64,000 nucleotides of DNA from Castanea sativa (Eukaryota > Streptophyta > Magnoliopsida > Fagales > Fagaceae): contig NC_134013.1 of the NCBI RefSeq assembly GCF_040712315.1, positions 81,412,001 through 81,476,000 of the forward strand, read 5' to 3'. Positions 1 through 12,217 of the stretch are shown in pieces (the stretch's first letter is position 1; the number at the start of each line of letters is the position of its first letter). The notes beneath the pieces were generated by a model, which was not told the origin of the DNA, searched no databases, and saw only the letters and a list, made by a program, of their open reading frames with translations. Both the position numbers and the translations under genes were made by a program.

Positions 1-1181
1 TCCACTTCTTCATGTACAATTGTTATCATGATTTGATACTTGAATAGAGGTTTAGGGATGCAGTAAATCATCTATAGATGATCTGATTGAATTGTAATGT
101 TTCTAAGCGAAAGTCATAAAACTGGCAAACTAATCTCCATAGATATTAGTCTTCAAGTTGAACTTAGACAACATATACAAATTGGGTTCAACACTTCAAT
201 CTGAATTTTGCATGTCATCTGCTTTGTATATTCGATATAAAAACATCATATAAATTTTTTATAAGCAAGTGCCACATGGGAACAAAATTGGTCAGTTTGT
301 GCAGAACTTAATTTGCTTATTGGAGCACACAGTGTGATAAGTGAGAAAGCAAACATTCAGGATACTAATTTTAAGGGAGCCCTATGTTTATTTAAAGTTA
401 GGCATGCAAGTGGCAGATTGATTTTGTTGGTAGCAAGAGCAATCTAACCCTGGGGATTGAAAACTTGCCTGCATATTAATTCCACCCTACTACATTATTG
501 GGTTAAGCCATTACTAAGCTGTAGTTAGGGGGACGAAGGGCTGGGTTAATTAGGATAAATCCTTGTTTTGATTCTCAAGAAAGTCGATAGTTTTGTCGGT
601 CAGCTTAGGTTGAATTGATAGATTTATATGGGTGTATGCTATATACATGGGTTTTGATACACACACACATGCACATGATTCAGTCATTCCTCCTTTACAT
701 GGTCAATGCTCAAACATAAGTCTGAATTATCTGTCAAGGGAATAACTTTTTGCTGGGATGTAGCTCATTTTGCTTCACCACTTCCAACCATATATACCTC
801 ATTCTGAATTGGCTACCCTAGTTTATAATAATATATTTAATAGATGCAGGAAAAGAAGAACATGTAGCATGAGGAAATTATGTGTTATATTAGTTTGAGA
901 ATAGGGCAGCCAACTCATACCCCCACTAACTTCAATAAAAATATAGATTTGCCATCTATATTAGCCTAACAAAATTGGCATCATTTTCTTATTCTTGTTG
1001 AATTTTACTTGAGTCTTCACTGTAGGTACCTTAATGTTTCTTTGATGTGCTCCCTCCATATTTTCCACACAAAGAATCGCACGTTTACGTGGAAAATATG
1101 GAGAGAGAGAGAGTAGTCACACATTTATTAGTTTATAGAGGAAAACCTAATGTTGTGGAAATAACACTTTAGGGAGAGGTC

Positions 1182-1252
1182 AATGGTGTAGTAAATATAC
1201 CATATAGGGACCTTATAAAAAAAATGGTGTAGTAAATATACCATATAGGGAC
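1182..1252. repeat. tandem duplication, 41-bp period
   Basis: A unit starting AATGGTGTAGTAAATATACC at 1182 recurs at 1223 almost unchanged, separated by an A-rich linker. It is a local two-copy tandem duplication with no associated gene. Confidence 0.8.
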
Positions 1253-3284
1253 GCCATTTGACCCAAAAACTTAAGCTAGTGGGTTTAGCTCCAATTATGT
1301 TATATTAATTACTCATTATTGTTTTTATTATCCAATATGAGACTTTATTCGTTAACTAGTCACACCACTCACACATGAATATCAACAAATCTCCCCCTTC
1401 ACATATGAGCTCTCAACCAAGTCACTTGTGGCACTTCGGTTAGTCTTCCCTTAAAAGGAAGTCTTTTTCTTAACAATGCAAGTAGTATTAGAGCCCAAGT
1501 TGGTGTGCGGTGAGGTGGGAAGGTTTTTAGGGTTCCTGTTGCAATTCAGGCGGGAACAAGGTGTGTGTGCTTGGAGCCCACACAATATATAAGCCCATAA
1601 GTCCACACAAAGATGATTTTGGAAAATATGCCCAACAAAGTAGTATTACCAATGGTGCTATGTAAAAAAGAATGGTGCATGCAAGGTTCCCATGGATAAG
1701 TGTGCATGGTTGACATGTGGTTACCATGAATGACAAACAAGTGTCCCATGGATGATGCGCTAGTGGAAAAAAAAACCCCCAAAGACTTAAGTTGTGAGTT
1801 TAGTAGTATCCCTATATGTTATATTTACTAGTCAATTGTAGTCTTCTCAAATTAATTATTTATTTTGTTAATTGAGGGGTGAGAGGATTTAAACCTTGAA
1901 TGTATCCATCAAAACATTAGGAGGTGCCAGTTGAAGTACAAGACTCTTGACAATAATCCTAATTATTTATTCCTAATCAATATTTTCCTTAACCTAACTA
2001 TTCGGCCTGTCTCTTCTGGTGGAACAACTTCACAAACTCTATACTTTTCTTCCTAATGAATATTTTCCTGAACCCAACTAATCAACCTTTCTTTTCTAGT
2101 GGGACAATTTCACAAACTCTCTACTAGTCATAGTCGTGAGTGATAGCAAAGCCAAGTTGTGGATAAAGCCAATAGCATGGAAGCTCAATAGAGGCCAAAT
2201 TAGCCACAAAGCTTGGATACGGTTCAATGATTAGAGATCACCATGTATCTAAGAATGGAAATAACGGGTTTCATTCCTTGTTCAATCAGCTTGCTAATAT
2301 TATAATATAGGCTTCTCAAATTCAAAATCATGAGAGCCTAGTTTAGAGCTAAAAGATTAAAAAAAAAAAAAAAAAAAAAAAAAACTAAGTCTAACCTCTC
2401 TATATGACTTTCTTGATTGGTGCCTCAGGTTGGTAGCTAGGCTCCTGCTCATTTAATAGCATTGTGTCTTCTTGAGCTAAAATCTTTATTTTTGTAGTCA
2501 TTATACAAGTGTTTACTGGTTTTGTAAGTGTCCATGTCCTTTGCTTTTTATGACTTTTTTGATTATTTGAATGTAAATGTGTGATTCTTTACGAGAGCTC
2601 TTTGTATACTGCTTGTATGTATGACTTTCATCTCTTTCTAGTAAAATATTCATCAAAAGGGAAAAAAAGAAAAAAAAGAAAGAAAAAAAAATGCTTAAAT
2701 GCTATCAAGGGAGATACCATCAACATAGGTGTGCTAAAATTTGAATGTAGTTCCTTGATGTGTTATGTGGATAAGCTAGTGGAGAGTCATATCAAAACGT
2801 AGATGTTGTAGAACATCCTAATCATATTATTAAACAATCAATGTTGAGATGTTTGTATGACTGGTTGACTGTCTTTGGCATTATCCATTCTTGCTCTCTT
2901 TTTTTTTCTTTTTTTTTTTTGGCTTCATAGATTGTTTGATTTTGTAATTATTTCAGAGTAGTTTGGTATACTATTTCTGTATTTGAACGATGTCTATTGC
3001 CACATATGAGCAGCAATATATATGATGTAGAACTGTTGTGATTCAGCTAGAATTGTCTTATAGAATGTGGGCAAAAAGTTAAAATTTAGGTAATAGTGCC
3101 TTGCCTTATTCTTGTGGTTTTTTTCCCAGTTAATTGCTAACTTGCTTTGTGTAAATCTTTCATGGCCTTGATTAATTCAATGAGGCAGAGCCAACATTGT
3201 TTCCAAAAAGTAGCTTTTATGAACAAGATGATATGTTGCATGGATAAGTATCCCCTTAGCCTTAAGCCTTGGAGATCTTCACAA

Positions 3285-3296
3285 AACACACACACA

Positions 3297-3351
<55 letters not shown>

Positions 3352-3354
3352 ACA
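3285..3354. repeat. compound CA/CT microsatellite
   Basis: An uninterrupted (CA)n-(CT)n-(CA)n tract of about 70 bp. The open frames read through it are low-complexity artefacts. Confidence 0.95.
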
Positions 3355-4050
3355 GTGTATGACATTCTTATGTTATCTTTCTTTGCTATCCAACTACCTA
3401 GATCATTGTTTCAGTGATAGCCCCTCATGTGGTCTAAGTTTTTGTTTAAGAATATGGCCTTCATTGTTGTAATAATTTTGAATTTCTAATTGACTCAACC
3501 ATCTTGCAATGATTTTGGGTCAACTATTCAACTTGAAATTTATAACACTTAAGTGGGGGCCAGTTTATCTAAGGTGATTTTTAATGTAAGAATTTATTTA
3601 AAAAAAAAAAAAACTTTTTATTGGTAAGTCATACGCATTCCCATTATCTTTAGATCCATGATCTCACTGTCCATTTTCTCTTACAAGGGGAGATGTCATT
3701 AAAGTTAGAGCTCATTGGCATTATCAATAAAAATTAAGGTAAAAAGATTGTTTTGGTATTAAGTTTGTGTCTTTTTGGGTCATGCCTAAGATGAATCAAG
3801 ATTTAAAAATGGTTGGTATTGCATGGTTCATTTTGATATATGTCTTTAGACACTTTTTTTGTCATCTTCATTGAACAACTAGAATCGCGTAGTGAGATTG
3901 TAATGCTTCCTTCAAGATCCAGTTTTAAAGAAGAAGCTTTTCAAGTATTAAATTGTAGTAGTTAGGCTGGGCCAGTCAATTTTTTTTTTGTTTTTTAATA
4001 ATTTTTTTAGGAGCTGATTCTATTTATAGCTATGTTTTTAAGAAGTTTCT

Positions 4051-4324
4051 TGTTATAATCATGGTTAAATGATTAAATTTACTATTTTCTAAATTTACGC
4101 TTCTAGGACTAGTGGTAGTTTATCATGGTATCAATGTTTAGAGTTTTTTAAGTTCAAAGCTATCTCCACTCCGCCTTCTATTTGAAATGTAATCTCATGT
4201 GTTAGACTCCACTTATTAAGAGGGAGTCTAGGTCCACATGAGAGAGAATGTTAGAATAATAGTTAAATGCTTAATTCACTCTTTCCTAATAGTTTAAGGT
4301 TTTCGGACAAATGATAGTTTATCA
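4051..4324 (+). mobile_element. TRIM (terminal-repeat retrotransposon in miniature), complete with TSD
   Basis: Two LTR-like direct repeats of about 75 bp (4051-4125 and 4249-4324) begin TGTTA and end TTTATCA. Directly after the left repeat is TGGTATCAATG (4126), a decayed initiator-Met tRNA primer-binding site. Before the right repeat lies a purine-rich tract (GAGAGAGAA). The element is flanked by a perfect 5-bp target duplication TTTCT (4046-4050 and 4325-4329). Total length is 274 bp with no coding capacity, so it would need retroelement proteins in trans. The two repeats differ at many positions, which implies an old insertion. Confidence 0.88.
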
Positions 4325-4360
4325 TTTCTAACAGATGACATTATTCATACATGTTTATTA

Positions 4361-5798
4361 TGTTAAATATATTGGGTTCATGTTAATGTAATGACTTAGG
4401 AGGTCCAATACATTGTAAGCCCTTGTAGTGCTAACTCTAACTCCTATATATGCCTTGCTAAGGGTGCTAAGGGTTCATTGTAACAAATGAGTTTATTATA
4501 GTAAAGATGTGGTTGTTAAGGACTAATCTTTAGACATAAGCTATTAGGCCAAACCACGTAACCCTTATGATATTCTCTCTTTTTGCTTTTGCTTCTCTAC
4601 ATTATTTTATTATTAATCTTAACATGGTATCAAAGCCATCTCTGATCACCTTCAATTAAATGTTGTTGGAAGGTGCATGAAGACTACTGGCATTTTAGGT
4701 ATCTTCACGCACCTCCCCCACAGTAATTGTCACTAGTTGCTTAACTTGTGTAAGTAGAAACATAGATCCAAGTCATCGTTCTTGGGAGTTTTTGTTCTCG
4801 ATGGTTAACTAAGTATGTGTTTTTGATGTTCTTATTTCTTGGTGGATGGTTGGAAGATCTAAATTTTTCTCGATAGTGGGTGGGTAGATGTCGGTTGTGG
4901 TAGTTCTTGGCATACTTTGGTGTATTCTAGTAATTTTTCGGTGATGGAGGTTTTTCCTTGATCCTGATCCTCTTGGTGGTATTTTTGGGCTGTTATTTTC
5001 AATGTATTTTGATTTCTCTTTGCAAATCCAATACTCCTTAGTTGTAGTTACGGTGTGTCTTGTCAGATCTAGTACCCTTCCGTGGTTTTTCCTTGATCTA
5101 AATTGTTCTCTATGGTGCTTCTCTGGTCGTTGTGGTCAGCCGAGTAGTGCTTGCTAGCGAGTCTGAGTTTGCCTGTGTAGTTGTTGGCTGAAGTACACAT
5201 GGAAAACCCCTTTATGGTTGACGGTGTGGGCTAATCTCTATATGAATAAGGATAACTTACTCATGGATAGGGATAAAGGTTGTTTGGTAGATATTTGGCT
5301 ATATAGGTAGTTGGTTGTCCCTTATCCATGATAAGGATAACCTAACCCGGATAAAGCCTATGTTTGATTTTGATTAGTTACGGCCAGTTCATCTTGCTTT
5401 TTGATCGATTTAGCTTCAATTTTGGTTGGTTCAGCTTCTATTTCAGTCGGTTTGGCCAAGTTTCGGTTGGTTCAACTTCAATTTCAATCAGTTCATATTC
5501 TATTTCAATTGTTTTAGGCACATTTCAGCTTTCTCTTGCTCAACTTTTCATAGTGTGTATATGTTCCAAGCTAGACCTATATGTTTGAGTTTATGTTAAT
5601 TTAATGTACCCTGAGGCCTAATATATTGTAATCCCATTTAGGACTAAACCCTATCTCGTATATATACCCTGCTAAGGGTTCACTATAATAGATGAGTTTA
5701 TCATAGCAAGATGTAGTTGCTAAAATCTTCCTTTGTGGACGTAAGCTATCAAGCCGAACCGCATAATTCATATGTTCTTCTCTCTCTCATCTTTAACA
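4361..5798 (+). mobile_element. non-autonomous copia-type LTR element, complete with TSD
   Basis: The left LTR (4361-4624, 264 bp) begins TGTTAA and ends TTAACA. The primer-binding site TGGTATCAAAGCC follows at 4625, complementary to initiator-Met tRNA as in Ty1/copia elements. The right LTR (5582-5798, about 217 bp) shares blocks such as CTGCTAAGGGTTCA and the TTTAACA end. Flanks carry a perfect 5-bp duplication TATTA (4356-4360 and 5799-5803). The internal region of about 957 bp has no gag-pol reading frame. The LTRs are clearly diverged, so the copy is old. Confidence 0.9.
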
Positions 5799-5803
5799 TA
5801 TTA

Positions 5804-7833
5804 CAAGTGATAAAAAAATAGTTGTAGAAATACTTTTTTTGGTGGGGGGGGGGGGGGGGTTGGTCCTCTCCTTCATCAGTTCTTTAACGTTCAAGTTCTC
5901 TCTATGCAAAGTTGTCCAATGTTTTCCTTTTTTTTATATTTATTTTTTATACAAGATAGAAATTCTACTCTAGCCTAATTTAAGTGTATATGTGTGTGGA
6001 CCTAGACTCCCTCCTGAAGACTTGAACTCCAATCTTTACCCTCACACCTTACAAGCACTTATACTTGTAAGGTAATCATCGCACAAAGGATGTGTGGTAT
6101 TTTTATTTCTTGTGTTTAGATGTGCCAAAACTTGGATTTACTCCATCTGGCCAATTCACAACTCTAACTATGATTGTACCCCAGTTGCTGTCTTTATTAG
6201 TATGAACGTGGAACTATTCACTTGTAGGTTGAACATTTGATGCAATATTTCATGGGTAGGCCTGAAAGTTGATTCAAAAGACAACATACTAATTTGGTAA
6301 GACAATCAGCTGTCCTGCCTGAAGTGGAATGTTGATTCAGTAGTTGATGTCAATTATTGATCTTTTTAAGGTTATCTGGATGATAGTAACCTTCCTAGTA
6401 GAAATGCGTTCCTAATATTTGAGTTGCAGCTTTATAGAATCATCACACACTAACCCACCAATATTTGAGGTACAGCTTTATAGAATCTGATGTCTTTTCA
6501 TATTTTGTGTAGACCTAAGTCACCTAACTCCACCTAGTTGGTGTAACTGTCTTTTGTATGTTAGTTTCTTCTATACTGTAGAATTCCCCTGCCTCCATTA
6601 TATCCATAATTTTTTAAACAATGGAAAAAAAAATATCAAAGAATTTTTATTAGAGGATCCAGAATATGCATCTTAAGTATGTAATGAATTGCAGCAGATT
6701 TCCAAATTACTTCATATGTGAATTTGATCTTTAAGCTTTATGAAATTAATGTCTAAATACATAATTGTTTGAAGCTATGATACCGTTTTTGATAAAGGAT
6801 CCCAAAGATTTGGATGATGAGAAGTAGATGTCTACTAAGTCTTACATCAGATATGCACTTGAACAATCTAGGCTATATAAGAAGGTGATTATTTCTTTTA
6901 AGTCATCACATTGATGTGTTTATTTTTTATAAATCATGACAGATAGTAGTAGAGTCAACCTAATAGTTTAAGGACCTTGCAACACAATGCATGTTTCCTT
7001 GACACTGATGTTAGGGATTTGAGGGAGCTTGTGTTTGCTTGTGAGGATTGTTTAGATTTGGATTTGTAGGACATTGTACAATGTGTTTTGGGTTCTTTAT
7101 TGAATGCGTACTGACTAGGTACGGATCTCTAGTTGTATTTCTTTTACAACAATAATTATTGCTCCATGGCTGTCATAATTTTTTTTTTTTTAAATTGCAT
7201 TATCATTTTTTATAGCTTACCAAAAAAAGGTATTATACTGGAAAAACATAAGAAAAATTATGTGTTTCTTCATTCCCCTTAAATCCATAGAGGAAACTTC
7301 ACTTTTGTCTTCTTTATGCACTAGTGATGGATGGGCTCACTAAACTAATTCAATGGGAAGTCCTGATGTATGCTTTTTGCAAATGATAGTTTAGTGGATG
7401 AAATTAGACGTAGATTCAAGAGGAAGTCCTTTGATGTCTGCCTTTTGCAAATGTAAGTTTTTGTGGATGAAACAAGACTTGAAGCTGATGTCAAGTTAGA
7501 AATTTGGTGAGATGCCTAGAACTTATTTCAATAGGACTAAACCAAATTAAATGGAAATGATGGAATGAAAGTTTAGTAAAGTTGAAACAAAGAGGAAAGA
7601 GCTATAAGACGGCAAGAGATATCAAAGAGTGAGATCAATAATTCATAAAGATGGAAAGATAGAAGAGGATGTGAACCATAGAATAATTAAGTGCACGGGT
7701 ATGAAGTGGAGAAGTGCATTGTGAGCATTGTGTGACTGTAGAATACATATTTAAAAGGAAAGATTTATAAGATTGGACACTTTGCAGCATTATGTGTATT
7801 TCGAGGTGAGGGTTGACACTCATTTAAGGTTTT
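5804..7833. other. intergenic DNA, no gene recognised
   Basis: No supported exon. Contains a long poly-G run near 5846-5860, a minus-strand SINE (listed separately) and A/T-rich unique sequence. Confidence 0.5.
5947..6095 (-). mobile_element. tRNA-derived SINE, minus strand
   Basis: Read on the minus strand, the sequence has a GGAGTTCAAGTCTT segment that fits a pol III box B, then a body ending in TTAGGCTAGAGTAGAATTTC and TTGTATAAAAAA. The same body and 3' end occur at 44691 and 45233 in clearer copies. Target duplications could not be fixed because both flanks are T-rich. Family name not assigned. Confidence 0.7.
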
Positions 7834-7841
7834 GTCATGAT

Positions 7842-8577
7842 CTATGAAGCATCGACGCGGCAAAATGGCCACCGAACCCGCGTCCGACGCGGGGTGCGGC
7901 GGGCGACGCAGTTGCCTACGCGTTGGTGCCGCGTCAGATTTTTTTTTTTTTTTTTTTCGTTTCTGGATTAGCGCCGACTCACGCCGATTCAGCTCCAACG
8001 CGCGCCGATCCATGCCGAACCGGGTTGATTCACGCCGATTCAGGCCGAATCGGATCTTATCGGCCGAATATCGGTGTGTTTCGGCCGGAAAAAGGAAATC
8101 GGACGGTTAAAAAAAAAAAAAAAAAAAAACTCAAACCGAAAATACTTGACACGCCTCTGTCGCCATCTTCACTGGCCTTAACCCCTTTCTTCTTATTCTT
8201 CTTCTTCTTCGCTTCTTCGTCTTCTCGCGAGCCCAGTGTTTGTTCTGCACTTCTTTGCTAAGTTTTGTTTTTTTGTTTTTGGAAAAGGATGGTTAAATGC
8301 CTTTGGTCAGAGAGGCTTTAATTTTTTTGTTGTGCCTCTTTGACCAAACACGTGAGCCCTGAGCATCTTTTTTTTTTTTTTTTTTTAATGAGAAGCTACA
8401 CCTACTGCCACATATATCTTTTTATTTTGTTTTTGGGCTGACCAAATAGGTGAGCCACATTTTTTATTATTATTTATTTATTTGTGGGAAGTCTTATCTA
8501 TTTTAATAACTCTGTCAATAATTCAAGTGTAAAAAACTTGTGTATACTTATTACTATCTATATTTTTTTTAATTATT

Positions 8578-8610
<33 letters not shown>

Positions 8611-8797
8611 TCTATTATTATTATTATATAAAAAAGCATGCTTAGCAATATATAAAATATATATATATAAATATTTTTAATAATTTTTTAATCGCCACAC
8701 CCCGCCGCACCCGCACCCTATTTTTTCAAAAATTGCCGAGTCCCGCACCCGCACCCGTACCTGCACCCGAATTTAGAAACGCACCCGTGCTTCTTAG
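7842..8797. mobile_element. hAT-like non-autonomous DNA transposon, GC-rich termini
   Basis: Flanked by a perfect 8-bp duplication GTCATGAT (7834-7841 and 8798-8805), the size typical of hAT elements. The ends form an imperfect terminal inverted repeat, CTATGAAGCATCG against CTAAGAAGCACGG on the opposite strand. The left part (7850-8110) is GC-rich with repeated CGCCGATTC-type motifs. The right end carries repeated GCACCC motifs. Inside are poly-T runs and an ATT microsatellite (8572-8628). No transposase frame is present; open frames across 7765-8261 are low complexity. Confidence 0.82.
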
Positions 8798-8805
8798 GTC
8801 ATGAT

Positions 8806-10090
8806 GCATGGTGTAGGAGTCATTCTCTAAAAGAGTTGTACCCTCACCTGTATGTTTTCTTGCTTGTATGCTTGATCAGAATGTCTCAGTCCATTCAGTC
8901 ATGGATATAGCCTGGTAGGTTGGGAAGGTCGAATCTGAAACGTTAGATTTTACACACTTTTTCAAGATTGAGGATTGAACTCAATCTGTTCTTTTGTAGA
9001 TATTCTATACTCCAATGTCCCTAGGACTGGGGGGTGTGAGTTATGTGACAGGTTGATATGGAAATTGAGAGGGAGCGGTTGCTTTAACATTTCTCCTATT
9101 ATGAGGCTATTAATAGAACTTTTGGGATCCAATGGGTGTTATAGCCATTGGATCAAATTTTTGGTTCATTGTGATATAGCCTAAAGACTTGTGGAGCTTG
9201 GTATTTATAGAACTTTTGGGATCCAATGGATGTTAGCAAGGAGTGCTGGCCTTTTGTCCAATGGAGGACATGGTTTGCGAGGACTTATCTGATATTTGGA
9301 ACTTTGTCCTGTTATGTTTGATATGGCTATTGTGGAAGGAGATTTTGAAGATGCATACATATCAAAGAATCACTTGGATTGATTGTTGATTTGAACTTTG
9401 TTTGATTGGTCTCATGCATGGGATTTTACAAATAACAACACCCTTATGGATTTCATAGAATCACTTAAATTCTCTCTTGTAATTCTTTTAGATTACGAAG
9501 TGCTCCTCATCTTAAGCATGAAGTAACCTATTCTATTAATAAAATTTTATTACTTATCAAAGAAAAAGATTGACTATGCTCTATGGTACTGAATATTAGA
9601 CTGTTAAGAAAACATATTCATAAAATGTGTGTGGTTGAAATGGATATGTGGAAATACAAGGAAAGATAACTCAAAATGAGGAAATCCTTTTAAAGATGGG
9701 GGTGGTCCTTATTGATGAAATAGTGAGTGAGTCTTATTTGATATGTTTTGGTCATGTTCGAAGGAAAGTGATGCACCAATGAGAAACAGTGAGTTGGTTG
9801 AAGTTGAGAGAACGGAAGGCACAGTCAAGGCTAAATTGGCACCAGTGGAGATGAGTGGGGGAAAAAGAATGGGAAGCGGTGGCACTCCATGTTCTTGTCT
9901 TGTTTTGCTACCTGAGATGTTAAAGTTTGTTGTAATTCTACTGAAGCTATGAATTGTTTCATTTATTACCACTTCTTTTTTAAGGAAAAGAAAAATATGT
10001 TTCACGTGATAATTGATACTGATAAAGATGATCAAATATCTCCTTTAGTTGTAATGAAAGTATAAGTCTCCATCGTGACATTTTATGCAT
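8806..10090. other. upstream region of the RAV gene; possible LINE 3'-end relic
   Basis: No certain coding exon. A segment around TATAGAACTTTTGGGATCC is present twice (about 9112 and 9206, 94-bp period). The stretch ending near 9570 with AATAAAATTTTATTACTTATC followed by A-rich sequence resembles plant LINE 3' ends, at low confidence. Sequence just before 10095 may be a 5'-UTR intron of the RAV gene. Confidence 0.4.
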
Positions 10091-10095
10091 GCAGG
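10091..10095 (+). other. probable splice acceptor in the RAV 5' UTR
   Basis: TGCATGCAG followed by G lies seven bases before the first in-frame ATG (10102). The frame stays open upstream to 10075, but only by way of a GTG codon. A 3' splice site here would place the start codon just inside a second exon. The matching donor was not identified. Confidence 0.4.
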
Positions 10096-10101
10096 ATTAC
10101 A

Positions 10102-11130
10102 ATGGAAGATGACATGTTAAGCATGATTTCAAATGGTGGAGTCAATGCAACTGCAGAGGATTCTGATTCAAGCAGCACCACTTACCCTTTTCCTGAAAGC
10201 AAACGTGCAAGGCATGGTAGCAATGCATCTTCTAAATTCAAAGGTGTTGTACCACAGCAAAATGGGCACTGGGGTGCACAAATATATGCCAATCACCGGC
10301 GCATTTGGCTGGGGACTTTCAAGACTGAAAAAGAAGCAGCCATGGCTTATGATAGTGCTGCTATCAAGCTTAGGAGTGGAGATTCCCAAAGAAATTTCCC
10401 TTGGACAGATATCACTGTTGAAGAGCCAAGCTTTCAAAATCTATATAGTACTGAAGCTGTGCTCAACATGATAAAGGAGGGTTCCTATCAATCCAAATTT
10501 GAAGATTTCTTAAGGACACATTCACATAATGTGGAATCAGTTGATTTGAACTTGGGTAGGGTGCAAAGCAAAGGAGGACTATCGTGTAAACAACTTTTTC
10601 AAAAGGATCTTACGCCAAGTGATGTAGGTAGTCTAAATAGACTTGTCATCCCTAAGAAATTTGCTGTCAAGTACTTCCCATGTATTTCTGAAACTGCAGA
10701 AGACAACGAAGGAGGAGGCAACAAGGAAGCTGTACAGCTAATTTTCTATGATAGGATGATGAGATCATGGAAATTCCGCTACTGCTATTGGAAGAGCAGC
10801 CAGAGTTTTGTCTTTACGAGGGGTTGGAATAGGTTTGTGAAGGAAAAGAAATTGAAGGCTAACGACACTATTAGTTTCTACTTGTGTGAGTGCCAAGAAG
10901 CGGCAAATGACGCTCGTTCATTCAACATGATTGATGTTAACAGTAGCAACAACTGCGGCAGCTTGGTTGAACAGGCTAACCAATATGTTGGTATTCAACT
11001 GGACCTGAAACTTGAAGTAAGCCCCCAAATTGACCATAAACTTGGAGAGGAAAAAGAACTTCAGGGAGCCAAACCAACACATGAAACTGAAAAGCCGTGT
11101 TTTAGGCTCTTTGGTGTACAAATCATCTGA
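10102..11130 (+). CDS. RAV-family AP2/ERF and B3 domain transcription factor
   Basis: Intronless coding sequence of 342 residues starting MEDDMLSM. The frame extends nine codons upstream only through GTG, so ATG at 10102 is taken as the start. Seen in order: Ser-rich N-terminus, basic KRAR cluster (about 34-37) that may be a nuclear signal, one AP2 domain (about 44-101; FKGVVPQQNGHWGAQIY, then WLGTF), a linker, and a B3 domain (about 164-280; LFQKDLTPSDVGSLNRLVIP, WKFRYCYWKSSQSFVFTRGW). The C-terminus ends RLFGVQII, and RLFGV (335-339) is the known B3-type repression motif. From family knowledge, RAV proteins bind bipartite sites through AP2 and B3 and affect growth, flowering and stress responses. 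The layout best matches the Arabidopsis At1g50680/At1g51120 subgroup. Both domains are complete, so it should be functional; a repressor role is inferred. Confidence 0.95.
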   Translation: MEDDMLSMISNGGVNATAEDSDSSSTTYPFPESKRARHGSNASSKFKGVVPQQNGHWGAQIYANHRRIWLGTFKTEKEAAMAYDSAAIKLRSGDSQRNFPWTDITVEEPSFQNLYSTEAVLNMIKEGSYQSKFEDFLRTHSHNVESVDLNLGRVQSKGGLSCKQLFQKDLTPSDVGSLNRLVIPKKFAVKYFPCISETAEDNEGGGNKEAVQLIFYDRMMRSWKFRYCYWKSSQSFVFTRGWNRFVKEKKLKANDTISFYLCECQEAANDARSFNMIDVNSSNNCGSLVEQANQYVGIQLDLKLEVSPQIDHKLGEEKELQGAKPTHETEKPCFRLFGVQII

Positions 11131-12217
11131 AGCTGATATGATATCTTAGCTCTACCTCTTTTTCTTGTTTTACTCATTTTTAGGTTATCTCTGATTTCTC
11201 ATTAGACCCTGCAATGCCTCAAAGTTTTTGCCTGAGCTTTGTGTTAGGGGGAAATTTAGGTTTTATGGTGAAGTAACCATTCTTGAGAAGAATTTCATAG
11301 TTTAAATCTCTGCTGAAAGTTGTCATTGACATTATATACAGATAAAAAGTAACTATTTTGACAAGTTTCTTGCTGATTTAAGTCTTGTGAATGTTAAATG
11401 AGAGATATACAGTAATATATGCAGCCATATGCCATTTTGTATGCAGGGTCAAGATAATTCAGGATATACAATTGGTCATTGTTATCTACAATATATTTTG
11501 CAATAACTTTGGCACTTCTAGCACTTATGAAGTTAGCAGTTTGTAGTTCACTGAATGATTTATGAAGTTAGCAGTTTGTAGTTCACTAAATGATGTAATA
11601 GATACTAAAGACAACAGCTTAGATCAGATTTTCTGGAATCAATGTGCTAATGAGTGGGCAGTTCTTTATGCAACTAGGTTGCCAAATTATATCTGCGTTT
11701 TGTTTTTTTAATTGGGACCATGATTAATGTTTCTTTGCTTAGCCTGTTTTCATAAAAATGTTTGTAGTGTTTACAGCCATATATTTTTTAGTTCCTACTT
11801 ATTGTTTGTACAAGTAGTGAAGAACATTACTGTAGCGTGATCCACAAAGTAGTATTGGTATTTCAAAATCTCTCTTTATTTTTTGATTGGCCTTGTTTAC
11901 TTACCATGCTTCACTTAACTACATTTTTTTCTTCATGAAAAGAATGGTCTGATATTCACGTGCATTTGGAATCATATTTTCTCAATTATTCAACATCATG
12001 TTAGTGGGCTAAGAACTTTGTAGTAGTTCAGTGCCATTGCCCGGAGAACTTAAAAAACAAAAAATCATGCTAGTGCATTTCATACACTTCGAAAATCATT
12101 CTAGTGATATTTTTCAATCCAGTCAAAAAGGTCTAAAGATTTAAAGCATTGTCAATTCTGGATTGCGAAAATAAGAGATTCATTTTACTGCTTTAAAAAA
12201 AAAAAAAAAAAAAAAAG
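11131..12217. other. RAV 3' flank, no gene recognised
   Basis: AT-rich 3' UTR and intergenic sequence. A unit of about 38 bp (TTATGAAGTTAGCAGTTTGT and following bases) is tandemly duplicated at about 11525-11597. A poly-A tract begins near 12194. No clear poly(A) signal was chosen. Confidence 0.5.

Larger units (their letters stand above)
1..4050. other. intergenic or intronic AT-rich DNA, no gene recognised
   Basis: No convincing coding exon is seen. Short open frames here overlap poly-A, poly-T or CA/CT runs. The stretch holds a short tandem duplication (1182-1252), a poly-A run near 2361-2384, a compound CT/CA microsatellite (3285-3354) and A-tailed relics. It could be distal upstream sequence or a long 5'-UTR intron of the RAV gene at 10102, but no splice structure could be traced. 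Confidence 0.5.

Noticed and set aside
7765..8261. Overlapping open frames of 82-112 residues on both strands
   Set aside because: They read through poly-T, poly-A and short GC-rich repeats of a hAT-like element; no domain and no codon structure.
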